Below are positions 1-7,860 of a DNA stretch of 64,000 bases, piece after piece. The notes under the pieces are model-generated. The model made no database searches. It was given only the letters and a program-made list of their open reading frames with translations, and had not been told where the DNA came from. The stretch comes from Nitrospira sp. (lineage in GTDB: Bacteria > Nitrospirota > Nitrospiria > Nitrospirales > UBA8639), in NCBI GenBank assembly GCA_024760505.1, contig CP058931.1, positions 1,002,001-1,066,000 on the forward strand, given 5' to 3'. The first letter of the stretch is position 1, and every line of letters begins with the position of its first letter. A program made the position numbers and the translations under genes.

Positions 1-93
1 GATGTAATTCACGTCTCCGACCGCAGCCAATGGCTGTGTGGTCAACCCCAACCAGGAGAACGATAAAAAGACGAGATAGATTAAAAATTTCAA
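1..93 (-). CDS. N-terminus of an exported protein (partial)
   Basis: Only the first 31 codons lie in the window; the gene continues off the left edge. I place the start at a TTG (complement of 91-93) because a perfect AGGAGG sits 8 bases upstream of it. An in-frame ATG at 109-111 overlaps that Shine-Dalgarno and has none of its own. The translation begins MKFLIYLVFLSFSWLGL and ends in TTQPLAAVGDVNYI, which is a classical Sec signal peptide with likely cleavage after the LAA. The mature function cannot be told from what is visible. Confidence 0.6.
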   Translation of the reverse strand, partial: MKFLIYLVFLSFSWLGLTTQPLAAVGDVNYI

Positions 94-230
94 AGCGTTT
101 AACCTCCTCATGGTGTTGCGCATTTCGAGAAAGGAGTTCTTCGGACGAAAGGTAAAGTGTCGTACTCACTGGGAATAGGAAATAAACAGGCCCTGCGGGA
201 CAAACCGATAAGTAGCAAAGGAGCCGTAAG

Positions 231-245
231 GTGTCAATGACACCA
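231..245. promoter_or_regulatory. 15-bp perfect palindrome, possible operator
   Basis: GGTGTCA-A-TGACACC: seven-base arms around a single base, about 140 bp upstream of the left-edge gene start. The size and symmetry fit a dimeric repressor site, but no cognate regulator can be assigned. Confidence 0.35.
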
Positions 246-272
246 AAAAATCGGCTCATGAAAATTGAGCCT
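246..272 (-). terminator. Hairpin plus T-run (minus strand)
   Basis: Read on the minus strand, GGCTCA, a seven-base loop and TGAGCC are followed by GATTTTTT. This looks like a weak intrinsic terminator. It could stop leftward read-through from the P460 gene or attenuate the leader of the left-edge gene. The stem is only six pairs. Confidence 0.4.
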
Positions 273-601
273 TAAAAAAGTTAAATTCTGTATTGCCTCA
301 CTATTGAATCACCTTTTCTGTCCACGAAGAAGACCCGGAAATGGTCACGCAAACGGGCCTAAAGAAGGTGGATGAGCAGGGTAGGATGAAATGAAACACT
401 TAACCACAGACTTGGTCGCCGACTCAGGTGATCATATGACCGCCACATATGAATGAGCTAACCGGGCTGACGTTCAAACCCAGGAAGGACCCTGGTTGAG
501 CCAGACGAGTGATCCGCCCCTCTATTGTACGCGTCAGAACGATTCAATCTGCAAAATTGGGTAGAAATGGCTTTGCGTCCTTTGGCCGAATGAAACAAGC
601 C

Positions 602-635
602 TCGGCTTTCGAACCGAACCCGGCTCGGAAGCCGA
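602..635 (-). terminator. Hairpin downstream of the P460 gene
   Basis: TCGGCTT pairs with AAGCCGA and the pairing continues inward for about four more pairs, giving a stem of about 11 bp. It lies 100 bases beyond the P460 stop codon. The following minus-strand sequence, GGCTTGTTTCATT, is only moderately T-rich, so a terminator role is tentative. Confidence 0.35.
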
Positions 636-736
636 AGTCAAATAATAAGTCGTGGCCAAAAGGACAAATGTCAGGCGAGTGAAACTCTTTTTCGAACAGT
701 GCCGATGAATTGGATCTTCATATTTAAGTTGCTCTG

Positions 737-1333
737 TCATTTCCTTTGAAGCACGGGGTAACCAAATGAGTAAATCCATTTATCCGCCTCAACCGCATTT
801 TTCCGCGCCAGCTCTCTGGCCGGGGTGTGACATGGAAGACAATCAATTTTGTAATCCTTAGATACCGTATGTTGAGGATCATCCGGATTAAAGAGGGACC
901 AACCCCAACCATCACCCCATAGGCTGGATTTTTTAAACCGCCCGGTCGTATCCCTGACCAACACAAACCAGCCTTTAATGGTGGTCGCGTGACCGACTGC
1001 CGGCCCGGTGGTCATCGGCATTGTGTCGGCGTTTAGCAGTTCTTTCACCAACACCGCTCCGTCGGGGAATCGGTTTTTCTCGTTGTAATACTTGATCGTG
1101 TCCGGCTGGGTATACACGACGTGGTATTCCTGCAAACCTGGCGCACCTTCCACCTTTGCGTGGGCCCATGTCCCAAGCGTGGGCCATTCCCGGTAATTTT
1201 CAGGAACACTGATGGCTCCGGTTTTTGGATCAACATTGGGGGCAAAAGGTTTTCCCTCATCTGTCATCGCCCATCCTGCCAAACTCCCCAATCCCAGGAT
1301 GAGGACCGTTCCTATGGTGACGAACTTTTTCAT
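737..1333 (-). CDS. Cytochrome P460 family protein
   Basis: A 198-residue exported c-type haem protein. Residues 1-22 form a signal peptide (MKKFVTIGTVLILGLGSLAG). The body contains the P460-family pattern ENYREWPTLGTW (about residues 45-56) and FPDGAVLVKEL (89-99). A single CxxCH haem-attachment motif, CLPCH, lies at 165-169 near the C-terminus, where the family carries it. Known family members oxidise hydroxylamine, or bind NO, in the periplasm. Catalytic P460 needs a lysine cross-linked to the haem. Lys97 is a candidate but I cannot confirm it by alignment, so a cytochrome c'-beta-like NO-binding role remains possible. The start has a good AAGGAG. The gene lies 80 bases downstream of the YHS gene, with a terminator hairpin between them. 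Confidence 0.85.
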   Translation of the reverse strand: MKKFVTIGTVLILGLGSLAGWAMTDEGKPFAPNVDPKTGAISVPENYREWPTLGTWAHAKVEGAPGLQEYHVVYTQPDTIKYYNEKNRFPDGAVLVKELLNADTMPMTTGPAVGHATTIKGWFVLVRDTTGRFKKSSLWGDGWGWSLFNPDDPQHTVSKDYKIDCLPCHTPARELARKNAVEADKWIYSFGYPVLQRK

Positions 1334-1361
1334 AGATTTCTCCTTACAACACTGATATCTA

Positions 1362-1405
1362 AAAATGGCTGAGGCCCGTCACATAAACCGTGACGGACCT
1401 CGGCC
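1362..1405 (-). terminator. Strong intercistronic terminator/attenuator between YHS and P460 genes
   Basis: On the minus strand, 16-base arms (1390-1405 and 1367-1382) pair at 14 of 16 positions around a seven-base loop, and ATTTTTAG follows. It begins 9 bases after the YHS stop and ends about 30 bases before the P460 start. That leaves no room for a separate promoter, so P460 expression probably depends on read-through. Confidence 0.75.
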
Positions 1406-1413
1406 TAGTTTCT

Positions 1414-1875
1414 TTATAAATCCGACGGCGCTTTATCTTTGATTTCTTTCCAATTGGCCTCGGACTTTTTGAGATAGCCCGGAATATCCTTGGACCATTT
1501 GTTTTGGATATCCCGATCCAAGTTCAAATACAGTTTGCCCTGAACGATCCTCCACGCTTCAGGATCGGACACGAATTTCTTCCCGACCGCCACACCATAG
1601 GCACAATATCCGCCGTAGGCTGGCACATACTTCCCGGGGTCGGCCTCGAACATTTCTTTGTGCTCTTTGGTCGCAAAGGCATAGGTCACTCCCTTGTGCT
1701 CAACCACGTGGTAACCGGAGCCCCTCATCGGTTTGCCATCCGTAAAGTACGCAACCGGATCATACCCGCTGATTCCTGGCGTGCTATTGGTGACATCCCC
1801 CGCGAAGGCGGGTGTAGCCGCGATGGCCAGGAACATGACGAACAGGGAACTTAAGATTGTCTTCATCATTTTCAT
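1414..1875 (-). CDS. Exported YHS-domain protein
   Basis: A 153-residue protein starting at an ATG with AGGAG seven bases upstream; the longer open frame to 2010 has no ribosome site and would bury the signal peptide. The N-terminus MKMMKTILSSLFVMF...ATPAFAGD is a Sec signal peptide cleaved after AFA. The mature protein opens with GYDPVAYFTDGKPMRG and contains the YHS core up to GGYCAYGVAVGKK. Domains of this class are small metal-binding (often copper-associated) modules found alone or in metal ATPases; the ligand here is unknown. It is the first gene of a pair with cytochrome P460 and is divergent from a TetR regulator. This suggests a joint periplasmic role, perhaps metal or nitrogen-oxide handling (inference). 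Confidence 0.85.
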   Translation of the reverse strand: MKMMKTILSSLFVMFLAIAATPAFAGDVTNSTPGISGYDPVAYFTDGKPMRGSGYHVVEHKGVTYAFATKEHKEMFEADPGKYVPAYGGYCAYGVAVGKKFVSDPEAWRIVQGKLYLNLDRDIQNKWSKDIPGYLKKSEANWKEIKDKAPSDL

Positions 1876-1919
1876 GATGGATCTCCTTTTTGAAGATAGA
1901 ATGGTTAGTAAATGGATGT

Positions 1920-1933
1920 ATACAGATCTGTAT
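1920..1933. promoter_or_regulatory. 14-bp palindrome upstream of the YHS gene
   Basis: ATACAGATCTGTAT is a perfect palindrome 45 bases upstream of the YHS start, in the region shared with the divergent tetR gene. A related ACAGA-TG-TCTGT repeat lies at 2040-2053. The repeated ACAGA/TCTGT half-sites suggest a regulator-binding pair. Confidence 0.4.
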
Positions 1934-2039
1934 CCTTTATGGAGCCTAGTCAGCTGAGTTCGTGTTTCGTTACACTTCTTTTCCAGTCGCGTTAACATTG
2001 CAGAAACCATTCAAGCCATTGGGATACAAAGACAAAAAA

Positions 2040-2053
2040 GACAGATGTCTGTC
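2040..2053. promoter_or_regulatory. Inverted repeat GACAGA-TG-TCTGTC
   Basis: Six-base arms around TG, in the 239-bp divergent control region. It shares the ACAGA/TCTGT half-sites with the palindrome at 1920-1933. Confidence 0.4.
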
Positions 2054-2093
2054 AGAGACATTTATGTATCCACAAAAATTGCAAAATTTTCGG

Positions 2094-2109
2094 TAGACCT
2101 GAAGGTCTA
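2094..2109. promoter_or_regulatory. TAGACC-N4-GGTCTA operator before tetR
   Basis: A perfect inverted repeat, TAGACC-TGAA-GGTCTA, ending six bases before the tetR start codon. This spacing and sequence resemble operators of some TetR-family repressors; the NemR box has, to my recollection, the same TAGACC-N4-GGTCTA form. Its position implies autorepression. Confidence 0.6.
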
Positions 2110-2114
2110 GTAAT

Positions 2115-2711
2115 ATGAAGCAAGAAAGCGCGCGACCCTCAAAGCGGGAGCAACTCATCCAGACAGCCGTGACCTTATTTGCGCAAAACGGGATTCACGC
2201 CACAGGGATCGATACGATTGTTGAACACTCGGGGGTGACAAAAAAAACCTTGTATGCGCACTTCCGCTCAAAAGAGGAGTTGGTGCTCGCGGCATTGCGA
2301 CACTATGACGGACAGTTTAGAAATTCATTCATGAGGCAAGTGGAGACCAAGGCGCGCACTCCAAAAACTCGCTTGTTGGCCATTTTTGATGTGGCCGAAA
2401 CCTGGTTCTCGCAACAGAGTTTTTATGGATGTCTGTTCATCAATGCCGTTGGGGAGCATTCCATCCCCGACACTTCACTGCGTTACGTCTGCAAGGATTT
2501 CAAGCGGATGTTGACGGAGTTTATCCTCAAGCTATGCATTCAGATGGGAGCCCGGAATCCTCAACGTTTAGCCGAAGAACTCTCGCTCTTATTGGAAGGC
2601 GCAATCGTGACCGCCCAAGTGTCACAAAAACCTGACGCAGCCAAAATTGCCAAACGGGTAGCAGCAGTTCTGATCGAAAAACAGAGTCCACATGAAACAC
2701 CCCAAACATAG
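2115..2711 (+). CDS. TetR/AcrR family transcriptional regulator
   Basis: A 198-residue repressor with the usual family length. The N-terminal helix-turn-helix covers about residues 10-60 (KREQLIQTAVTLFAQNG, then TGIDTIVEHSGVTKKTLYAHF). The C-terminal half is a variable ligand-binding domain containing a Cys (FYGCLFINA) that could sense electrophiles, but this is speculation. It is transcribed away from the YHS/P460 pair. Three inverted repeats lie in between, one of them almost touching its start codon, so it probably represses itself and the divergent pair. Confidence 0.9.
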   Translation: MKQESARPSKREQLIQTAVTLFAQNGIHATGIDTIVEHSGVTKKTLYAHFRSKEELVLAALRHYDGQFRNSFMRQVETKARTPKTRLLAIFDVAETWFSQQSFYGCLFINAVGEHSIPDTSLRYVCKDFKRMLTEFILKLCIQMGARNPQRLAEELSLLLEGAIVTAQVSQKPDAAKIAKRVAAVLIEKQSPHETPQT

Positions 2712-3288
2712 CATCATATTTCGAGGTGGATTATCGGATACTCTTAATTGTTTTGATGATCATCACCCGGCCAATATAACTTCTGACAAGTTCGGCCCTT
2801 GGTCGTTGGGCATCGCTACGCCGCACCATTTATCAGAAGCCATGGGCCTTAAGGTCCTGGAAGGCTAACAGGAGGAGCTAAGATGCCATTCTCGCCCACT
2901 TGAAATAATATTCAGTGGGCATCCGTATGTGGCGAGAGGGTTTCAGCGCAGGCCATCCTGGTTTTATTGGCTTTTCTGCAGATTCTTCTAAAACAGAAAC
3001 CCAGGGATAGGCCTCTTGTGATTCAGGAAAATACTGCACGATGAGCGACCTATTTTGATTGCGTTTTGGCCTCATCCACAGTCTCCAGGAACTCCTGGAA
3101 TGGAAGAAGTTCCAGGCTACACTCAAGCGGAGATAATGAATAAGAATCTCCATAGCTGCCCCCATGAAAATGTCACGGAAAACAAAGTGGTAATTTCGGG
3201 GGTGTTTTTATTTGGCTATCCACATACATATAAATCAGTAGGTGCTAAAAACAAAGGGGGCATCTTTCGTGGGCTTGCCTTTCACCTT

Positions 3289-3435
3289 TCAATAAAAATA
3301 TTCAGGCGTTTCTCCCATTGCTTCGAATAACTTACCAGGATCGAACCAATACATCGGAGCGCTTAATCTTTCACCCAAACCCAGGTAGCCGTCCACATCC
3401 ATAACAACATGCCAAACCCCGAAACCAATCCCCTT
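3289..3435 (-). pseudogene. Decayed coding remnant
   Basis: An open frame bounded by TAG and TGA reads KGIGFGVWHVVMDVDGYLG and then ERLSAPMYWFDPGKLFEAMG. It ends ETPEYFY, and the same frame continues past the TGA with KVKGKPTKDAPFVFSTY. The composition is protein-like, but there is no ribosome site and two in-frame stops, so I read it as a relic. I do not recognise the family. Confidence 0.35.
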
Positions 3436-3539
3436 CTACACCCAATCAGCAAAAAATGATGAGATTTTAGTTTTGAAGACTTTTTTTGTATGGCTATGAT
3501 TATTCCTCACTTTCAGTATTACCATGATGGACAGTCGAG

Positions 3540-3671
3540 TCAGCCTTTTTTAACGGGTTCTTTTAGAATATCCAGCCTCCCATCACAGACCAAATGCCAT
3601 ACACCCGGTAAAATTGTATTTGCCAGAAGGTCTCCTTCTGGTTTACTTTGTAGAGTTCGAATCTTTCCCCT
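3540..3671 (-). pseudogene. Decayed coding remnant (possible endonuclease tail)
   Basis: The frame reads GKIRTLQSKPEGDLLANTIL then PGVWHLVCDGRLDILKEPV. An overlapping frame just upstream reads YYKGERFELYKVNQ, as if one gene had suffered a frameshift. The ILPGVW-type ending is faintly like Uma2-family nucleases, but that is a weak resemblance. Confidence 0.3.
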
Positions 3672-3785
3672 TTATAATAAGAAAGTTGAGGATCTCCGTT
3701 TTATAAAAATGCCGCGATGAACTTTTGTGAATCGTAAGCTATAGATATCTCGGAATTCCCTACACATGAGAGAGGAGCGTTAAGG

Positions 3786-4775
3786 ATGCCAGAAATCCAG
3801 AGGATCATGTTGGGCCCATGGAAACTGTTAAAGTCCCTGTTTGACACCCAAGAAGCGACAGCACTGGCTTCCCATAAAAATGGTCGCGAGATAGACCTGG
3901 CTCGAACGATCCCATTTTTGGCCCTACATATTGCTGTCCTCGCAGTCTTTTGGGTGGGCTGGAGTCCTATCGCGGTCGGGGTTGCGGTTTCCTTGTATAT
4001 TGTACGAATGTTCGCCATTACCGGCTTTTATCACCGCTACTTCTCTCACCGAACCTTTCGCACCTCACGAGTGATGCAGTTCCTGTTTGCCTGCCTTGGG
4101 GCCAGCGCGGCCCAACGAGGTCCTTTATGGTGGGCCGCTAACCATCGCCACCATCATGCCTATTCCGACAAACCGGCAGATGTCCATTCTCCGGTCATCC
4201 GCGGGCTCTGGTGGAGCCATGTAGGTTGGTTTTTAACCCATGACCAACTCGCAACAAAGTTGAACCGCATCAAAGATTTTGCGCGATATCCGGAATTACG
4301 ATTTCTGAATCGTTTCGACACCCTTGTGCCAATCGGGCTGGCAGTCATCCTGTTTCTCTTGGGGAAATGGCTCGGCAGTGCCTATCCGGATCTGGGTACA
4401 AGTGGATGGCAAATGCTGGTGTGGGGCTTCGTGATTTCGACCGTTGTCCTCTGGCACGGCACCTTCACCATCAATTCCCTTTCCCATCTTTTCGGTAGCC
4501 GACGCTATCCAACCTCCGACCATAGCCGGAACAACTTCCTTCTGGCCATCATCACCCTGGGTGAAGGATGGCACAATAATCATCATCAATATTGCAGCTC
4601 CGCCCGGCAAGGATTTCGATGGTGGGAAATCGATGTCACCTATTACCTGCTGGAAGTTCTTCAACTTTTCGGGATCATTTGGGATATTCGTCCAGTCCCC
4701 GCTTGGGTACTGAATCACCCAAGTCTTGATCAGGTGGACCAGGATACTGATTCAGCCGAGAAGATGGCGATGTAG
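3786..4775 (+). CDS. Fatty acid (acyl-CoA type) desaturase
   Basis: A 329-residue integral membrane di-iron desaturase that introduces a cis double bond into an acyl chain, probably for membrane fluidity. All three histidine boxes are present: HRYFSH (83-88), HRHHH (120-124) and HNNHH (263-267), plus the additional SLSHLFG histidine at 234. Hydrophobic segments lie near 42-80, 180-195 and 207-225, as expected for the family. The start is fixed by AGGAG eight bases upstream. The gene stands alone. Electron donors are not encoded nearby. Confidence 0.9.
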   Translation: MPEIQRIMLGPWKLLKSLFDTQEATALASHKNGREIDLARTIPFLALHIAVLAVFWVGWSPIAVGVAVSLYIVRMFAITGFYHRYFSHRTFRTSRVMQFLFACLGASAAQRGPLWWAANHRHHHAYSDKPADVHSPVIRGLWWSHVGWFLTHDQLATKLNRIKDFARYPELRFLNRFDTLVPIGLAVILFLLGKWLGSAYPDLGTSGWQMLVWGFVISTVVLWHGTFTINSLSHLFGSRRYPTSDHSRNNFLLAIITLGEGWHNNHHQYCSSARQGFRWWEIDVTYYLLEVLQLFGIIWDIRPVPAWVLNHPSLDQVDQDTDSAEKMAM

Positions 4776-4982
4776 ATACACCATTAGCCCCATGGATGAA
4801 CTTTTAGGGTGTCCGGCCATTTCACCCATGCCTTTTTTAAATTTACGCCTCCAGGCCTTCCCCCTTCTCACTCTCCCACATCTCACAAACCAAGAACTCG
4901 TCATTATCATGAGGGATGCACCCACTTGGAAGGGTGATGTATGATAAAGCCGTTGGATCATGATGCCTTGTGAGGTACGAAC

Positions 4983-6005
4983 ATGTTTCGCACTTGCGTT
5001 TCCCTCATATCGATAGTCTTTGTACCCATATTTACCCTTCTGCTCGGTTATCAAACAGGCTGGCCCTTCTCCATAATTGAGCCGAAAGAGGACACTGTTC
5101 ACCAGTCAGGTGATCATATTTCTGTCGCCTTGGATTTAGAGGGTCTCCCCGGAGTCACCAAGGTGAACTACTACTGGTATGGTGAATTTGACGATATGCT
5201 GCGAGAATTTGTCGAAGAAAAATTAGCCCTTGTCGCCACGGCGAAAAACAATCCTCCCTTTGGCGGAAAGATCCTGATACCCAAAGAAACGATGGGCACC
5301 TATCGGCTTCTGGCTGTGGCCGAACAGGGTGGAAGACAATCCCAACATGAGTCCTTAGCCATCTTCGATGAAATCCTGATTCAAATCAAGCCGGACGCTG
5401 AACTCCTGGAAATTGACTTTCAAACGGACAAGCCCCTGAAATTGGGACGAGCCAGCGGAACTCGTGTATATGACCAAGTGGACTTTCTCGGAAAAACGTT
5501 TGAATTACCAGTGATTGGGCGATTCTCAGATGGAATCTCCCGGTCCCTTCGGTCACAAAGCACAGGAACCACCTATCAGTCTGCTAACGAAAAAATCATT
5601 TCGGTCAACCCAAATGGGGTGGTCCGGCTGGTGGGGAATGGGGAAACCGCGCTCACCGTAAAAAACCGCAATCAAGAGGCCACACTCGGCATTCTGGTTG
5701 AGGTTAACGATGAACCGAACCAGCCACCGGTTTCGGATCCCGGTAAAACGCAAACGGTCCTTTCGGGAACACGAGTCACCTTGAATGGCTTAAGGAGTTA
5801 TGATCCCGACGGCGGCTCCCTCCAGTACCACTGGGAACAAGTACGAGGAAGTAAAGTCCCTTTGCTCGACCCGTATTCCGCACAAGCCAAATTTTTGGCC
5901 CCGTTTGTAGTCGAAGAACGCCTCTTCCGCTTCACGCTCCGAGTTACGGACATTCAAGGTGCCGACAGTCAACCTGCATTTGTCGACGTCCTCATTACGC
6001 CCTAG
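4983..6005 (+). CDS. Secreted protein with a C-terminal PKD-like domain
   Basis: A 340-residue protein with an N-terminal signal or anchor segment (SLISIVFVPIFTLLLGYQ). The C-terminal 95 residues (from PNQPPVSDPGKTQTVLSG through the YDPDGGSLQYHWEQV motif to the end) are a clear PKD/Ig-like beta-sandwich of the kind found in extracellular adhesion proteins. The middle resembles a Big-like repeat (SVNPNGVVRLVGNGETALTV). No catalytic motif is visible. It follows the desaturase by 207 bases on the same strand. It is probably a periplasmic or surface protein of unknown partner. Confidence 0.7.
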   Translation: MFRTCVSLISIVFVPIFTLLLGYQTGWPFSIIEPKEDTVHQSGDHISVALDLEGLPGVTKVNYYWYGEFDDMLREFVEEKLALVATAKNNPPFGGKILIPKETMGTYRLLAVAEQGGRQSQHESLAIFDEILIQIKPDAELLEIDFQTDKPLKLGRASGTRVYDQVDFLGKTFELPVIGRFSDGISRSLRSQSTGTTYQSANEKIISVNPNGVVRLVGNGETALTVKNRNQEATLGILVEVNDEPNQPPVSDPGKTQTVLSGTRVTLNGLRSYDPDGGSLQYHWEQVRGSKVPLLDPYSAQAKFLAPFVVEERLFRFTLRVTDIQGADSQPAFVDVLITP

Positions 6006-6735
6006 CGGGAGGCACCTCATAGGACGTGCAGCGCGAGTCAGAAGCCACAAGAAGCCAAACGTAGTTGCTCCTTTCCCCCGAATCCACTCTCAATAGTTGT
6101 GCGATCTTACCCAACTTCCCAATTCCGCGAAAATCGCCTTTTCTGGTCGAAATTAATACAGCCGGACGGAAGTCGAGCCCGGGATGATTTTTTTTAAAAC
6201 TGCAGTACCAAGCTTACTTGGAACAAATTCCCAGGATTAAACATCTGGCCTTTAAGGACAACCTAGGAATCATTAAGTTCTGGTTCTCCATTTTCAAAAA
6301 ACACAGGAGAGCCGCCAATCACAAAGCCCAATAAATTTTGATCGTTACATCCCACAAAGAAGATAGGCCCAGGAAGAAATATACCTCCTAGTCGCCTTAG
6401 ATCATCGTCAAAGCAAACAGCAAAACGGAAGCCGGCCAGAGGCCATTCGCCATAGGTTAAATATTTTTACCTATACACGAAAAGGCGAACCGAACGTGAA
6501 CCTCCGACCTGGTTCCGCTATTGTTTTACGGTTTCATCGTAGGAGCAAGGTGGTTGATTAAGCGAAATAAGGAGTGCAGAAAACTTTTTATCTATTGAGA
6601 GCCAAAAGTATGAGCCCTCGCTCAGACCTCCACAAGAGCATATGGGATGCATAGCAAATACGCTTATGTGGCGAGATTTGACTCACAAAGGTAGGGGAAC
6701 TGAAGACTGCCATTTGAATGAAAGGGAGATTGCCG
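6006..6735. other. Intergenic stretch with one coding remnant
   Basis: No intact gene is visible. A 67-codon minus-strand frame without a start codon (6263-6466) reads like real protein. The remainder shows nothing I can interpret. Confidence 0.5.
6263..6466 (-). pseudogene. Remnant of an unknown protein (3' part)
   Basis: The frame begins directly after a stop and has no ATG, but reads YGEWPLAGFRFAVCFDDDL then RRLGGIFLPGPIFFVGCNDQ. It ends LLGFVIGGSPVFFENGEPELNDS before TAG. The amino-acid composition is that of a folded protein. The 5' part appears to be lost or frameshifted. Family not recognised. Confidence 0.4.
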
Positions 6736-7692
6736 ATGCCCATATTCAAAGCAAGCTGGTTGGAGGGTGGTTTGGTTGTGTTGCCCCTGATTGCACTCAC
6801 CTTGGTGAGTGCATGCCTGGGAAATTTTGAAACGAAACCGATATTGACCGAACCGTGTCGCCTGGATTGGCAACAGCAAGCGGGCCTCTCCGAAGTCGAT
6901 CTTCCTGATTCACCTGGGAGCCACGGGCTCCCGGTCTTGGTATTTAATATTCATGACCGCCTTCTTTCCGACTCGTTCTTCTCGAGTGAGGCGCATACTG
7001 AAGAAGAGGTCGTATGCATTGGAGATCTAGCCTCCAATTTCGATCTTGTGCTGTTTCAAGAAGCCTTTGTCCGTCCGGCACAACTCGCCCAATACACCAA
7101 ACATGCCTGGGCAAATCACCCATTGTTCACCGAAGGCGGTGGGGCTGACTGGTGGCCCCTTCGAGCCATATGCCACATATGCTTGAGTCCCGGACTCCTG
7201 ATGCTCGCTCGCGAACAACCTGAGTCTGTCCATTCAGAACCCTATGAGGCCTTTGCAGGTTGGAATACCGACCTGAATAAAGCCGATGATTTCTTTTCGA
7301 AGGGTTTTCAGCTTGTTCAATTCCCAACATTCTGGGTATTGAATAGTCATATGGACGCAGGTCGTGGAGAAGCCAGCATAAAGGCCAGATCTTTACAGTT
7401 TAAACAGCTTACTGCAGGCATTAGGCGTTTCGTTTCTCCTGATGCACCGTTGCTTGTCGGCATGGATGCGAATCTTCGGCCAGACCAAGAAGAACGCGAT
7501 GCAGAAATTTTGGAAGAATTTCTTAAGTCGAATGCGCTAACCCTTGTGCACCAAAGCGGGCCGGATTTGATTGCCGTCAGAGGAATCCGCACAGACCACC
7601 CTCAATCCCTTCCATTCAAAGGCATCCTTAGCGATCACAACGCCCTATCCGTCATTATTTACCCACCATCCAGATTAGAGTCACGAGACTAA
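6736..7692 (+). CDS. Endonuclease/exonuclease/phosphatase-fold lipoprotein
   Basis: I start at the second ATG, which has GGGAG seven bases upstream; the ATG at 6718 has no ribosome site. The N-terminus ends in the lipobox VSAC, so the protein is probably a lipoprotein. The EEP-fold motifs appear in order: NIHD (metal/substrate), LFQEAF (the catalytic Glu), LNSHMDAG, VGMDANLRP and LSDHNAL (catalytic His at the C-terminal end). The family includes nucleases, sphingomyelinases and inositol phosphatases. Export and lipidation argue against a DNA-repair role and for a phosphodiesterase acting on a lipid or an extracellular substrate. The exact substrate is not visible. Confidence 0.75.
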   Translation: MPIFKASWLEGGLVVLPLIALTLVSACLGNFETKPILTEPCRLDWQQQAGLSEVDLPDSPGSHGLPVLVFNIHDRLLSDSFFSSEAHTEEEVVCIGDLASNFDLVLFQEAFVRPAQLAQYTKHAWANHPLFTEGGGADWWPLRAICHICLSPGLLMLAREQPESVHSEPYEAFAGWNTDLNKADDFFSKGFQLVQFPTFWVLNSHMDAGRGEASIKARSLQFKQLTAGIRRFVSPDAPLLVGMDANLRPDQEERDAEILEEFLKSNALTLVHQSGPDLIAVRGIRTDHPQSLPFKGILSDHNALSVIIYPPSRLESRD

Positions 7693-7860
7693 TCAGGCTT
7701 CTCGAGCTATGCATGAAGATGGGATGCAGTATTCCAAAAAATTAACATAAAAACTCGCTCTCTCATTGGAAGGCCCGATGGTGGTTGTCCCATTTTCTAA
7801 AGATCCTGAAGCCGCCAACTTTGCTAAAAGGGCCGCAGAAAAACAACTCAATTGGCAAAA

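Larger units (their letters stand above)
94..736. other. Non-coding stretch upstream of the left-edge gene
   Basis: I see no convincing gene here. The stretch holds the leader of the left-edge gene, a perfect palindrome (231-245), a hairpin with a T-run on the minus strand (254-272) and a longer hairpin behind the P460 gene (602-635). Short reading frames at 534-779 look like chance. Confidence 0.5.
2712..3785. other. Gene-poor stretch with decayed minus-strand coding remnants
   Basis: No intact gene is visible over a kilobase. On the minus strand, several short frames read like protein but lack starts and are interrupted by stops or frame changes. They include 3540-3671 and 3289-3435, and a 95-codon frame at 2878-3165 of uncertain status. 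An eight-pair hairpin (CCAGAAGG-TCT-CCTTCTGG) lies at 3623-3641. Confidence 0.45.

Noticed and set aside
336..410. Resemblance to a cyclic-di-GMP (GEMM) riboswitch: CACGCAAACGGGCCTAAAG followed by GGGTAGG
   Set aside because: The stems between the conserved blocks are missing and the plus strand leads to no gene in this direction.
2878..3165. 95-codon minus-strand frame
   Set aside because: It has no ribosome site and overlaps another protein-like but stop-bounded frame; I treat it as part of the decayed stretch.
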